A stretch of DNA of 64,000 nucleotides from Schistosoma mansoni (lineage: Eukaryota > Platyhelminthes > Trematoda > Strigeidida > Schistosomatidae), in assembly GCF_000237925.1 (NCBI RefSeq), contig NW_017386087.1, positions 1 to 64,000 on the forward strand, given 5' to 3'. The position numbers and the translations under genes are program-made. Below are positions 46,251-57,895 of the stretch, one piece after another; the stretch's first letter is position 1, and every line of letters begins with the position of its first letter. The notes under the pieces are model-generated. The model searched no databases, was not told where the DNA came from, and saw only the letters and a list, made by a program, of their open reading frames with translations.

Positions 46251-47404
46251 CATTTGGGGGCAGAAAAAATTTAACCTATTCACATAACCACTATAACTAG
46301 TGTACAAGTCTGACATCAGGCCTCCGAACTAAAGCGAAACCGAAAACGCTACGACCAACCTAAAGTAGAGAAGAATAACAAACATTGACAGTGTAACTCC
46401 GGAAGATTTTTTAAGAATGGTGGTTTGGGACTTTCAGTTGGGTTGGTTGATATAATGCTTAGAGTTTAGGGACGGGGGGTAATTTCGCCTGACTGATCGA
46501 GTTCATAAACCGTCCGAGGGAATAGGGAAAAAATTCTCCTTATTTTATGGGAATCATTTTGATGAGTGTGATTTTAAACGTTTTAGCATTTGTGACTATA
46601 AAACGCTAAAATGGAGCTCAGGAACAACTAAGCTAGCAAAATCAAGGTGAATTTCAACATAGATGCGGACGCATACAATAAATATTCATTATTCGACGCG
46701 TTTCGTAATACAGACATAATAACGCCCGAATGTAATTGTAACTTTTTCCTTGAAGGTTACATTTAACTGATATTTTCAGGCTGTGTTCAGCATTATCATT
46801 CAGAGCCCATCTCCAACGACCTATGCTATTTGGCAAAGAAATAGGTTAAACAAGCAAAATCAAATTAAGAACCGTATTGATAGACGATGGCTTCGTGGTT
46901 GAGATCTACAAGATAATGTATAGTCAGATACTTTAAGTAGTATGAGTCACTGTTGATCGCAGCAACACAAACAGATTATTGTTTATCTTAGTATTAATCT
47001 TAAGCTTGATTAGCTTCACAGCTTTCATTCTTCAATTTCATATATCCCTTTTGAAGTATGCTTTGAATATTTTGTCTTTTGATGGCAGTGGTAATTTTTC
47101 GTCTTTGATCTTGGTTTTCTTATACTTTGCTAGTTGTACTGATGCAGAGTATGGCGACTTGAACCCATATTCATTTGAGCCAGATCCTATATTTTTATTT
47201 ATCTACCTGTCTAGCACTCGCTACTACCTAAGATATGGTACGAAAGTGGTGCTCAAATATATCAGGACCGCTCAGAGGCCCTCAGGTTTTAACTTCAATA
47301 TTATCTGGCCATTATTATTCCTCCAATTCATTCCTTGTCTTCAAACCGTATTTCCTGATGTTTAACCTTTACCAGTATCATAGGTACCAATATTATTTTG
47401 GTTC
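46251..47404. other. No supported gene
   Basis: An open + frame of 128 codons (46979-47365) begins with TTG, is highly hydrophobic and shows no known motif, so I treat it as chance. The rest is AT-rich with nothing recognisable. Confidence 0.5.
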
Positions 47405-48077
47405 TTTAAATATTCTTCTTATTGACGTGGTCTGATGCGATGTCGGAACTTGAGCCAACGCACAGTTGTGATAGGTTTGATGTTGGTCTTCACTAACTTA
47501 TTCACAGATACTTGTAACTCCCATGTAATAACGTCATCAACTGGTTTTCCACCTTTGCTTAGTACGATGTGATAACCCTGACACTGCTCACTCGGTCGTA
47601 TCATGAAATACGAGCAATGCTTAGAAAACACTGATGATCAGAAACCTGTAGTCTACGCGTGTCTTCTGCTTTAGAAAGCCATGTTTCACAGCCATAAAGT
47701 AATATAGAAAGGGCTGATGTGTAGTTGAAAGCTCCAGCATGTAGTTTGGTGCGCGATTTCGAAAGACGTAGCACGGGCATTTTGTGAACTCGAGTTGTTA
47801 GCACTGGCGGCGCATGTAGAAACCGAAAGCAGATGACGTTTGGTATTGAAGGCAGAAGGATTACTCGGTAAGGAAGAAAAGTCCCAATTATCAAGGTGAT
47901 CTTGTGCGCTGTTAGACGTATTAGGGTGATTGTTACTGCCCGGTCGCTCACATCATGAAAGGATAGTTTTTCTTGAGAAACCTGAAGAGCAATGTGAGCG
48001 AGCAGCGGTCCTAGTGAATCGTGAGCGCAATCGCAAAGCCCGAAGGACGACTGCTTGAGCCCGACCAGTGGAGACAT
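47405..48077 (-). pseudogene. Non-LTR reverse transcriptase C-terminal fragment
   Basis: The minus strand contains SILLYGCETWLSKAEDTRRL and VSDHQCFLSIARIS, a block that follows the thumb in many non-LTR reverse transcriptases (Leu-Leu-Tyr-Gly-Cys-Glu-Thr-Trp). After a frame change GKPVDDVI and RWLKFRHRIR follow. The upstream part of the frame (about 47750-48077) is not recognisable. It is diverged from the 27-kb LINE (which has LLHACETW), so it may be another family. Confidence 0.5.
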
Positions 48078-49834
48078 TTTCAGCCCTTAACTCTCAAAGG
48101 GAGAATATTTCGAGTGGCTCGAGTAGTATGCAGAGAAGAAACCCAGTCTTACAAATGCGTCACATGAAAACTTAGAAATAACGGGTATGTAACTAATCGG
48201 ACTAGACTAAATACAAATAAGATCATACTTTGATCAATTTAACTATGAAAATTGAAATACTTATTAGTGTGCCAATTAACCCAAACTTAATTTGGTAGCA
48301 GTCATCAGATCAGTCTAGGAAGAGAGAGGGCCAGTATGACTTCAATTCAAGCGACAAATGAATAGATGAAAATAGGGTAGGGCTGCACCATACCACCGAG
48401 CCAATGGTGAGTGTGCGAACCCCCTAAAGATCATGGCGCACATATCAAAATACGGTTAGAAACCAGTGTTGGGGACTGTGTTTAGATGTTATGGTCACAG
48501 ATTTTATCACGAGCTGACATCAGCTACGACACAAGGGTTCGAAACTTTATATCCCTATCACAAGTCTCAAAATAACATAATATCAATTTATTTTTTCAGC
48601 TTCCAGGCTGGTTAAACGGATTGAAAACTTCAGGTCGTTCAGGAGCAAAGTACTGCTTTACCGAAAATAAGTCGAGTTAAACGCTTTTCAAAGTCTCCAT
48701 CCGGTTTTATTTGTTTGCGAAACGGAGAATTACAAATGCCGTGATCACTTCGCAGATACTCAACTAACATGAATTAGTCGGGCTATATCCCTAAACAGGT
48801 AGGAACAGTTAGTTATTTTCTATATTTTAAATCCTTCAGTACTTATTCGGGAATTCACCGTTAAAACTATTGGTTAATTTTTGTCCGTTGATTAGCCAAT
48901 AATCTTAGAGCCAGCTTGTGAAAATTCAAGATAGAGCCACTAAGAACAATACGTTTTATCCCAATTTATGGTTCTGATGTCGAAGCGAATGAAGCAAAAC
49001 CTACAGAAAGACAAAGATTCAGATTAAAACTAGTCATTAACTTAGTACAAACCCAGAGTGATTTCTAGCACACTATACATTGCTGTGGCTCTCAACTCCA
49101 GAAAACCTAATTAACGTGTCGTAATCGCACGAGAAAGCTTGGATCTTCAATACTCAGCTCGTCGCATTTTATGCACAGGTTAATTGTTTATATGCTTTGA
49201 GCCTCGAATGGAAGCAACAAGTACAAAGTTCACCAATTTCTTTTAGCTTCCATTTAAAGCATGTGGTTAATCTAGGCTGACAATCTAATAGTATTTACAT
49301 AGTTTAGGATCTGGTTCAGTGAAAACCTAATACCTTACACTTTGGAACAGAATAAAATCAGCTTTAAATAAACTAGAAAACGTACCCCTTGCCGACAAAG
49401 CAGTGCAAATTACTAAAATCCATTTTAAACACACATGATCGGCGACCTTCAAAACGTTATAGCGCCAGGTGAAGTGTTGATATCAAATATTCGGTATCCA
49501 ATACCTTTATCATGAGCTTGTATAAATCGATTGATTTCCTTGTGTTCTCTTTTTGTTGGTTCGGCACTATTCCAGGTATTCCTTTATGTCTAATAGGTGG
49601 TAGTCTGACAACTCGGCCGCACTAGTTCTGGTCAATGTGGTAGTTATTTGTGGATTTGCATGTATTGTATTTCGATTGAGTATGTTTGTCTCAGGGAAGT
49701 AGGGAATCTGAACACCAACAATCATCACTTTACCGTGCAGGATGCTAGTTGATTGTAATGCGAAAATAATGAAATGACAAACCGAGTGCTAAGAGAAGAC
49801 GACCGTTCCGAGAATAAATACTTAAATAAATTAC
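48078..49834. other. No supported gene
   Basis: The sequence is mixed AT-rich DNA without convincing frames or RNA motifs. Parts may be old repeats, but no second copy in this window supports that. Confidence 0.5.
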
Positions 49835-50690
49835 TTAATTGCTAGTATACAAAAAGATGGAATTGAAAGAATAAGAGGGGAACGGAGATGATAATAAGAG
49901 AGGTAGGAAGAAGTCTCTGATGGAGCCGTGATCACTTCTCCTGGGAGAGCATTCCAAGCGAGAACATCCCTTAGTGTGAAAGAGCGAGAGAGTACCTGAT
50001 TGTTTGCTCTCCGATGCGCAGTCTCTCAAGGTTGTTTTGAGGGTCGTTGTGATGAAGTTCTGTCAATATGCTCAGGTTGAGGTGGCTTGGTGTACTTAAC
50101 ATGTTGTATGGCATTGTCAGATCACCTGTTATTCCCTGTAACTCACCACAAATAGTCTCAAACAATGAAGTCTGTCGTAGCACGATTTATGTTTTGGCCC
50201 TATCACTCACTTGGTTTCTCATCCGTGTGTCTGGTCCAAGGGATTTGTATCTCTTTTGAATAGAGGAGGCACAACGACATTGTGGGCTTCAAGGTTGGAC
50301 CGTGTAGCTGATAGCTTGGTCTGAAAACATCTATGTATAGTGTCAATTTGCCTTGGCGCAAAGTGAAGACTTGAGTCTACTGTAGCGGCAAATAAATCCC
50401 CAAAATCAATAGCTCTGTAAGTGTTCGACATTGGATGCTGACCACACTAGTTTTAATGGACTCACCTAGCTGAAAACGCTCCGTCATGCGTCTGCACCAG
50501 ATCACGAGTGGGAACGCCGTGTTCAACTTCTTAGATCTCTGGCCAGTTTAGATCAGTCACTTTTCGATATTTTTATAACCTATCAAATATACCTCGCTCC
50601 TCGCTTTTGATTTCACTGGGTGGGCACGATTCAATTATAGAAGTTGTTGCTGGTTAAAGTGTTGTCAAACTACAATGCCTGTGGCGTCTT
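49835..50690 (-). pseudogene. Non-LTR reverse transcriptase C-terminal relic (possibly CR1-like)
   Basis: On the minus strand, frames overlapping one another give VDSSLHFAPRQIDTIHRC, ICGELQGITGDLTMPYNMLS and, after a shift, a block with LAWNALPGEV. The order resembles the region after the thumb of CR1-type elements (a VDxSLxF block, an R/GDLxxxY block, then WNxLP). Stops and shifts are many. A second copy of part of it lies at 240-657. Confidence 0.4.
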
Positions 50691-51162
50691 CACAACCTTG
50701 ACTGCGTCGTCCATGTGGTTGGGGCCAGTCTCCAAGCTCTCCAAGATTACAAGCCCGGGACCACGCAGTGAACAGATTGTTGAGAGAGGGTTTCTATGGG
50801 GAGTCCAAGGGCAGTAAAATGCCACTGAGCCCTAACCAAATCATCCTGCAGTAGGGTCACTGAATATCAAACAGATCATCGATCTCCCTCAAAGTCAAGG
50901 ACAACCAACACGCATCAGTCAATTATATACCATGGACTGGCTCACCCAGTGGTGGTCTCGCTATCTTCTCTGTACTCATTCTTACAAACATATTTCCATA
51001 ATAAAGGCCCTTGTGTTATACGGTCTTCAAAGCAGCCATAGTACTTTGATACGGCGAAGGGGTAATCCACGATAGATGCTGACCGAGAGGTGTGACTTCA
51101 AAGTTAGCTGATTCGTTACACCGTTCCCGTCCAACTCGAGTAGGCCTCCAATCATTTGAGAT
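50691..51162. other. Unassigned repeat-like DNA left of the RTE insertion
   Basis: This stretch is less AT-rich than its surroundings and has runs such as cattttactgccctt on the minus strand, but no readable domain. It may be an old repeat into which the RTE inserted. Confidence 0.4.
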
Positions 51163-51196
51163 AGATCATCCAACTTACTTACTTACTACTTACTTT

Positions 51197-54067
51197 CGCC
51201 TGTTACTCCCAATGGAACATAGGCCGCCGACCAGCATTCTCCAACCCACTCTGTCCTGGGCCTTCCTTTCTAGTCCTATCCAGTTCTTGTTCATTCTTCT
51301 CATGTCTGTCTCTATTTCTCGGCGTAACGTGTTATTTGGTCTTCTCTTCTCCTTTGACCTTCAGGATTCCATGTGAGGGCTTTTCTTGTGACGCAATTGG
51401 GTGATTTCCTCAAAGTGTGCCCAATCCACTTCCAGCCCTTCCACCTGATTTCTTCCTCCGCTGGAATCTGGTTTGTTGTCTCCCACAGTAACTTGTTGCT
51501 GATAGTGTCTGGCCAACGGATCCGAAGTATCTTGCATAGACAGCTGTTAATAAACACTTGTATCTTCTGGATAATGGCTTTCGTAGTTCAGCACGTCTCC
51601 GCCCCATACAGAAGAACTGTCTTGACATTTGTATTGAAAGTTCTAACCTTGGTGTTGATTGACAATTGTTTTGAGCTCCAGATGTTTTTCAGTTGTAAGT
51701 ATGCTGCTCTTGCTTTGCCGATCCTCGCCCTCACATCTGCATCTGATCCACCGTGTTCATCAATGATGCTGCCCAGATATGTAAGGGTTTCCACATCTTC
51801 CAAAGCTTCTCCGTCATGTGTAATTTCATTGGTGCATGTTGTATTGTATCGGAGAGTCTTGCTTTTCCCTTTGTTTATATTGAGACCTACTGCTGCTGAG
51901 GCTGCTGCTACACTGGTCGTTTTCTCCTGCATTTGCTGTTGCGTTTGTGATAGAAGAGCCAGATCATCTGCGAAGTCTAAATCGTCAAGCTGCATCCTGC
52001 CTGTCCACTGTATTCCGTGCTTTCCTCCAGATGTTGACGTCTTCATGATCCAGTCGATCACCAGGAGAAAGAGAAAGGGTGAGAGTAAGCAACTTTGCCT
52101 AACACCGGTCTTTACCTCGAATGAGTCGGTGAGTTGTCCTCCGTGGACGATTTGGCAGTTTAGTCCATCATAGGAGTTCCGTATGATATTGACTATCTTC
52201 TCAGGCACGCCGTAGTGTCGAAGAAGCCTCCATAGTGTTTTCCTGTCCACGCTATCAAATGCCTTCTCGTAGTCAATGAAGTTGATGTAGAGTGATGAAT
52301 TCCATTCGATTGATTGTTCCACAATGACACGTAGAGTTGCGATTTGGTCTGTACACGATCTATCCTTACGAAATTCAGCTTGTTGATCTCGAAGTTGGGC
52401 GTCTACGGAATCCTTCGTCCTGTTTAACAATACTCTGTTGAAGACTTTTTCTGGTATTGAGAGAAGAGTGATGCCCCTGTAGTTATCGCACTTGCTGAGA
52501 TCGCCTTTCTTTGGTATCTTGATCAGAAGTCCTTTTTTCCAGTCTATTGGTACTTGTTCTTCGTCCCAGAACTTACTGAAGAGGATGTGGAGTATCTTTG
52601 CAGTTGCTGTTACATTTGCTTTCAGTGCCTCTGCCGGGATGTTGTCTGGTCCCGCTGCTTTGCCGCTCTTGATTTGTCTAATGGCCATGCTGATCTCTTC
52701 AATTGTTGGTGGGCCAACATCGATTGGGAGGTCTGTGGGTGCTGCTTCGATGTTGGGTGGGTTCAGTGGAGCTGGTCGATTCAAGAGTTCCTTGAAGTGT
52801 TCTACCCACCTGTTTCGTTGTTCTTCAATGTCGGTGATTACTTTGCCTTCCTCGCTTTTTACTGGTCTTTCTGGCTTACGGTAATTTCCAGAAAGTTTCT
52901 TTGTTGTATCATACAGTTGTCTCATGTTTCCCTTTCTTGCAGCCTTTTCACTTGTCATCGCTAAATCTTCCACATATTTATGTTTGTCGGTTCTGATGCT
53001 CCTCTTCACTTGCTTGCTTGCTTCTGTGTATTCGGCTTGTGCCTTGGCTTTTTCTGCTCTTGTTCGGCTGATATTGATTGCTACCTTCTTGTTCCTCCTT
53101 TCTTCAATTTTATCCAGTGTACCAACAGTGATTCATTCCTTGTGATGGTGCTTCCTGTGGCCCAGAACCTCCTGACATGTTGGAACGATTGCCTCCTTGA
53201 TACCTTTCCAGTTGCTCTCCATGGTAGTTCCCCCTCCATTGAGTAGATCATGGAAGGCCTGGAACCTGTTGCTGAGGGCTATGTTGAATTTGTTGAGTTT
53301 GTCAGCATCTCGAAGAAAGGCCGTATTAAACTTTTGTGATGTTGTCCGCGCCCTTGTCCGGTGCTTCTTGAGTTTTAGTTTCATCTTGGCGACCAGCAAA
53401 TGATGATCGGATGCTATATCAGCTCCTCTTCTGGTTCTCACATCCTCCATCGTCCTCCTGAACATTTTGTTGATGCAGATATGGTCGATTTGATTTTGTG
53501 TAGTGTGATCCGGTGAAATCCAAGTGGCTTTGTGTATGTTTTTGTGTGGGAATATAGTGCCACTTATGACCAGTTTGTTGAAGGTACATAGGTTTGCAAA
53601 TCTCCCACCATTTTCTTTCCTTTCTCCCAGTCCATGTCGTCCCATGACGTCTTCATATCCAGTGTTGTCCATTGCAACCTTGGCATTGAAATCTCCCATC
53701 AGAATGGTCAGGTCCTTGGTTGGGCACTTCTCGAAGATCGACTGCAGCCTATCGTAGAATTGATCTTTAGCGTCTTCATCGTAGTCGTTGGTCGGCGCAT
53801 AGCATTGGATGACGTTCATTGTAATGCCCTCTCTCTTTGTTTTGAAGGAGGCTTTGATGATCCTTGGTCCATGAGATTCCCATCCCATCCAATAAGTGCA
53901 TTTTGTGCTTTTCTGGACAGCATCAATGCAACTCTTTGTGTATGTGGGGCATTTTCTTCTTCATGACCGGAGTATAACAGAAGTTCCCCTGAAGATAGTC
54001 GTTGTTGTCCAACCTGCGTCCAATGTGTTTCACTGATTCCAAGCACCTCCAGATTGTATTTTCTCAT
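51197..54067 (-). pseudogene. RTE endonuclease-reverse transcriptase with few inactivating changes
   Basis: The endonuclease shows VLGISETHWTQ (Glu), TILMGDFNAKV (Asp-x-Asn), an IDHICINK block and ASDHHLLVAK (Ser-Asp-His). The N-terminal Trp-Asn block expected before it is missing. Reverse transcriptase (53009-51588) has AAGPDNIPAEALK, IPKKGDLSKCDNYRGITLLS, FIDYEKAFDSVDRKTLWRLL, GVRQSCLLSPFLF, and LDFADDLALLSQTQ with the catalytic FADD. The common Gly of GVRQGC is Ser here. After the stop near 51588 the same frame gives [17 protein letters not shown], and the C-terminus closes with RRK and a stop after one shift. It would have been a single protein of about 950 residues. Confidence 0.85.
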
Positions 54068-54245
54068 TTCTGCAGCAATTTGGAAGACTCTTCTTAAGTG
54101 GTTTGAATAATTTTTTTTCTGGTTAGCGTTTTTTTAGCGAGTTGGTTTTCTACGGGATGGGGTCGCTAACCCCATGCCTAACCCTCCTCCTTTACCCGGG
54201 CTTGTGACCGGCAGTAGCCCCTGGAGGAGCCACAGGCGGAGTTAC
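54068..54245 (-). other. RTE 5' leader
   Basis: This stretch contains the runs gatggggtcgctaacccc and cctcctttacccgggc on the + strand, a block I recognise from memory as the conserved 5' end of RTE elements in animals. It is richer in G+C than its neighbours. It joins the endonuclease frame near 54070. Confidence 0.55.
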
Positions 54246-54256
54246 AGATCATCCAA

Positions 54257-54960
54257 GTTTGTGATAATTAAGAGTGTAATTGCTTTGTGTCGAATGAGGA
54301 AGAGTGTTCATGTTCACATATACACTATTTACCTTCGTACGATACATCCTGTTCACTAGGTTGTTTCGGGGCCGGGATTAAAGTGAGTTAGTGAAACCCA
54401 TCTTTTCAACCGTAGACATGCAAAGTACATAGAGTTCGCTTCTGAGAACTGTTTCAGGATTATAGGTCCAATGTTGTCACATCGTGGTGACTCTTCTGAG
54501 TGCAGCGATTTCTGTGTCCTCAATACTAACCCGGGATTTCGCTGAAAATCTCCTACACCCTCAACTGGCACTACAGTCGATAGACATTCCGCGTCTTCAG
54601 GCCCCTGATTTAGTTGGTCTATGAAGTGTGTGCCTGAGTGAAATTTTGTTGGATAGCGTTCTGAGTGATATCTCTCACTGCTTTACAGTGGTCATTCAAA
54701 GTCAGTCTCCACTACTCTCGAGGTTATGAGAAATGTTGAATTTGCGTATTCATAAACGTTTAGTCTGCTCAGGTTTTGATAAGGTATTGAACATTCCCAT
54801 CCCTCTGAAGTACCTTGTCTGTGACCACATTAAACATGACTTCATTATGTTTACTAATTCCTATTTGTGCGTGGACATGAGCATCCTCAAGTAGAAGCTG
54901 ATCGGGAAGTAATCTGAATTTGAGTAATTCCATCTATTCCTCACCTCATGGCTCCACCTA
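54257..54960 (-). repeat. Possible non-LTR reverse transcriptase relic right of the RTE
   Basis: The minus strand from about 54530 reads ESPRCDNIGPIILKQFSEAN and later FACLRLKRWV. A Pro-x-x-Asp-Asn/Gly-Ile-x-Pro block begins many non-LTR reverse transcriptases. It could be the beginning of the same element whose end lies at 49835-50690, with the RTE inserted between, but the middle is not readable. Confidence 0.3.
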
Positions 54961-57404
54961 TATATTCATTTAGTCCTAAAATTCTAATGGCCGTTGCAAG
55001 TCCTACATGAAACACCTTGTAAAGGTTATATCCTGTGTGTTGAAGTTCTCAACTGGGAGTATTTAACTAAAAATTTGTGTTTCTGAGAGATTAGGTGCTA
55101 GCCATTTTTGCGGGTATGATCAATAATTTTCAGCATTGGTTTACAGTTTAGGTGCTTCCCAAGTCAGGTTGTTAAAATGATCGAAATAACGAATATAACA
55201 GGAAGTAAATTTGTGTCCCAGAGGGTAATAATCAGATTTTGTGTTCGTTCTGTACTATGTGTGCAGTTTTTACGTTTAAAAATCGTATCGCGTTCACGTT
55301 GTGACCATACGAAACGAACACCAGGTCTAAAATTGGCATTATTGAGTTAGAATTCTAGTGATGCTAGGTATTCTTGCGATGCAATTTCCAAGGAGTTTAT
55401 GGTAGTTATAAAGCTTATGTAAATGGCGCTCGATTTGAGCTGTGATCTTAAAAAACGGAGAGATGGTAAAAATGTCAAGATATGGGTCCTCACACTTATA
55501 TTACATATTATCGGGTATTTCGTATGCCGTTATTTATCAGCCATTAACAGCATTTTTGCTTGTTATATAGCCTTTAACACATTAAATTAATAGTTCGACA
55601 TAGTTTTTGTTCACGATCTGAATGAATATTGAATTGGCTAATTGGGGCTTTTGTAATCATGTCGACTGAGATAAGTGTGCTTTAAAAACCTTTAACATTT
55701 CATGAAACACCCTGAAGGATGTGAATGAGCAGATTGAAGTAGTTCTACGTTAAACTATCTTTGAACATTATGTAAGTTGCTAGTATACAACCATAAACAG
55801 TTCTAACAATCACAAGTAACGTCACTTTTGACGGAACTGACATAATAATGTGTATTTAATCTGATACAAAGATCATATGAGCAATAACTGACGCTGATAG
55901 CCCTTTCTTCCCGCTTTCTGAACATATACAGGAACTGTATATAACATCATTGAAAGTGTCAAATTGATTATTGACATGTTCTGAGTAATTAAAATGATGG
56001 ATGTTTGTTTCCAATATGGTAATTGAACTATGTTGTTGGTGAATACGAATTTATGATGTTTGTTACAGAGATTGTGAATGAATTTCTGTAAGCAGAATCT
56101 GCAATCACTGATTAAATTATAAACAAAGATCTAATGCATATTGGTGAGTAATATCTGAATAGTATTTACCAATGCTGTCATTGCTGTATATAAACTGAGA
56201 ACTGCTAACAGTAATATGAACATTGTAATTGGGTTTTTCTCAAATTTCATAGTACTTTCTGAAGTTTTTGAGTCGGCTTATTTGGAATCTCCCATTCCTT
56301 TGCAAATACCAAACGATTTGGTAAAATTGTAGAAGAGTCGGACCATGAGAAGCATTGTTTACAACAGATAAGATACATAGCTACATTCTTTTAGCTGCTA
56401 TTCCATTTACGCATTGGATTTGATATTTATAACGAAGTTAAACCGTTTGCTTCATGATTGATTCGCTGTTTTTCGGAATAGCATTGACAGAGCTGGGAAG
56501 CTATTCATACGTTTTCTGATATGCGAATTATGGCTTGTGTCAACTAATTGAGAGACTTAGACCGTTCTAATATTTGGGTCTAAACCGGTGGATAGCTTAT
56601 CGGATTTCCGGATATGAAAGATTATGTGAACAAATAATTAACATGTTAACAATGACTATGTACAATATTGACTACTACTACGTATATTCATAGAACAAAT
56701 TTAAATATAAATATGACAATTGTACTCGGTCTTTAAATTTTTTAACAAAAGCGTACAACAAGAATTCGTAGCGTCTCAGATCCCGTAAGGGCTTGGTGAA
56801 AGTCCGCATTCTTTTGCACCATAAATCTTGCTAGTATTGATCCGAATATACTGTCACAGTGAAGAAACTTGTACATACGACGCAACGTTCCGGTGAAACA
56901 TCTGAAATAATGCAGTACTACAAGTTTTCATGACAAAACGGGCAAAAAAATGGTTTCCGATTTTCACAAGCAGTTACCCGATAAGATTATCGGTGTATCT
57001 CCCCACGAAACCACAGAGGATACGAAAATAAAAAGTGGGCAAAATTTTATTGATGCAACATTACTATTGGTAAAGAAAGAACAACATTTGATGCAGAAAA
57101 ATAAGTTTTCAAGTTATTATAACATATTTCTGCAAGGGTAGGTACACACCATTTTTGCAGGCATAATCTATGAGTCACAATATTGGGTTGCTTACAGTCT
57201 GCTTCCTAGGTAGTTGTTATAAAAATGAAATTAATAAAAACAAAAGACTGTACATATGTGCAGATGTTCCAGAGCGTTTATATATCGGATTTATGTCTTA
57301 GTGTTCTAACAACCCATTTCTCAAAGCTGAACATAAGATAACTGAAAAAACGCTTATTCTACATTTAATATGGACAGAAGACCAAATAACACCTTATCGC
57401 TGAT
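54961..57404. other. AT-rich DNA with one internal repeat pair; no clear gene
   Basis: Positions 55083-55200 and 57132-57235 share the order tttctg, then aggt, ccatttttgc, ggtttacag or ggttgcttacag, and gttgttataaaa-like runs, so both carry an unidentified interspersed repeat. Apart from the 63-codon frame described separately, nothing is recognisable. Confidence 0.45.
56950..57141 (+). other. Candidate short exon or chance ORF (63 codons)
   Basis: An ATG after a run of A begins MVSDFHKQLPDKIIGVSPHE and continues in a polar, non-repetitive composition to a stop, with a GTAGGT donor-like site overlapping the last codons. It looks more protein-like than the surrounding frames. However, the 3' end overlaps an interspersed repeat, no partner exon was found, and no family is recognised. 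Confidence 0.2.
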
Positions 57405-57670
57405 TGTCATGATACGATGAGTCAGTGTAGACAATGATATAATCTCCACGTAAGATCTTATAGACTAAGCAGTCACACCACGACAAATCTACAATTTCGG
57501 GATTACATTCATTGTTACATTAGCACTAATACCGGACGAGAATTTTATTCTACATTGGTTAGATCGACTAAAAACGCAGACTGTTATTGATTCTCGTCCA
57601 CGTTAACCTTATCGATTGGTTTTTATTTATCTTAACCCATTTTTCTATTGGTCTGCTTACCAATGCTTAC
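57405..57670 (+). repeat. LTR, inverted partner of 60404-60670
   Basis: The segment begins TGTCATGATACG and ends near a TTACA. By eye its first 256 bases are identical to the reverse complement of 60415-60670. A third, diverged copy starts at 61444. RNase H-side relics next to each copy suggest a CsRn1/Boudicca-type element. Confidence 0.6.
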
Positions 57671-57689
57671 ACATTTTGTATGCTCATAG

Positions 57690-57895
57690 GACAATATATT
57701 TAATGTGGAGAGGCATGGATTATGCAAGAATGACCACGCCTAGAAGAATGGGCCATGTCATTTCGATCTGCTGTTTCCGCGTTCACCGTTCCTGGCCCTC
57801 TCTCAGTGTTAAATGTTGAGTAAACATTTTTCCAGTTACCTCCCGTTTAGCTTTGAGGATTTTGTATTTGGGACCGATGCCACTGCACTATTCTC
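57690..57895 (-). pseudogene. Ty3 pol relic beside the LTR
   Basis: This stretch aligns with 60750-60925 (the atgacatttcgat, agtgtta-atgtt and ttgtattt-like runs), the segment just after RNase H in the better copy. No frame survives. It is minus oriented, opposite to the LTR at 57405. Confidence 0.4.

Larger units (their letters stand above)
51174..54245 (-). mobile_element. RTE/SR2-like non-LTR retrotransposon, nearly complete
   Basis: On the minus strand a 5' leader (54245-54068) of the GC-richer type seen in metazoan RTE elements is followed by an endonuclease and reverse transcriptase frame that ends at about 51197, then a short tail of AAGT repeats (51174-51200). RTE elements nick DNA and copy themselves in. 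Damage is limited: one frameshift near 53885, a TGA at 53133-53135, a TGA near 51588, a 1-base loss near 51345, and a small loss at the start of the endonuclease. Confidence 0.85.
51163..54256 (-). repeat. 11-bp direct repeat flanking the RTE (target site duplication)
   Basis: agatcatccaa occurs at 51163-51173 and again at 54246-54256, immediately outside the 3' tail and the 5' end of the RTE. An exact 11-bp match in these positions is what target-primed insertion would leave. A small part could belong to the element end. Confidence 0.6.

Noticed and set aside
46885-46925. A-box-like run tggcttcgtggttgaga
   Set aside because: No B box or cloverleaf arms follow within tRNA distance.
46979-47365. 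Hydrophobic + frame of 128 codons
   Set aside because: It starts with TTG, has no homologous motif, no splice context and AT-driven hydrophobic composition.
51373-52173. Long + strand frame of 266 codons opposite the RTE
   Set aside because: It is the antisense shadow of the RTE reverse transcriptase, which has all expected motifs on the minus strand. The same applies to 52492-53966.
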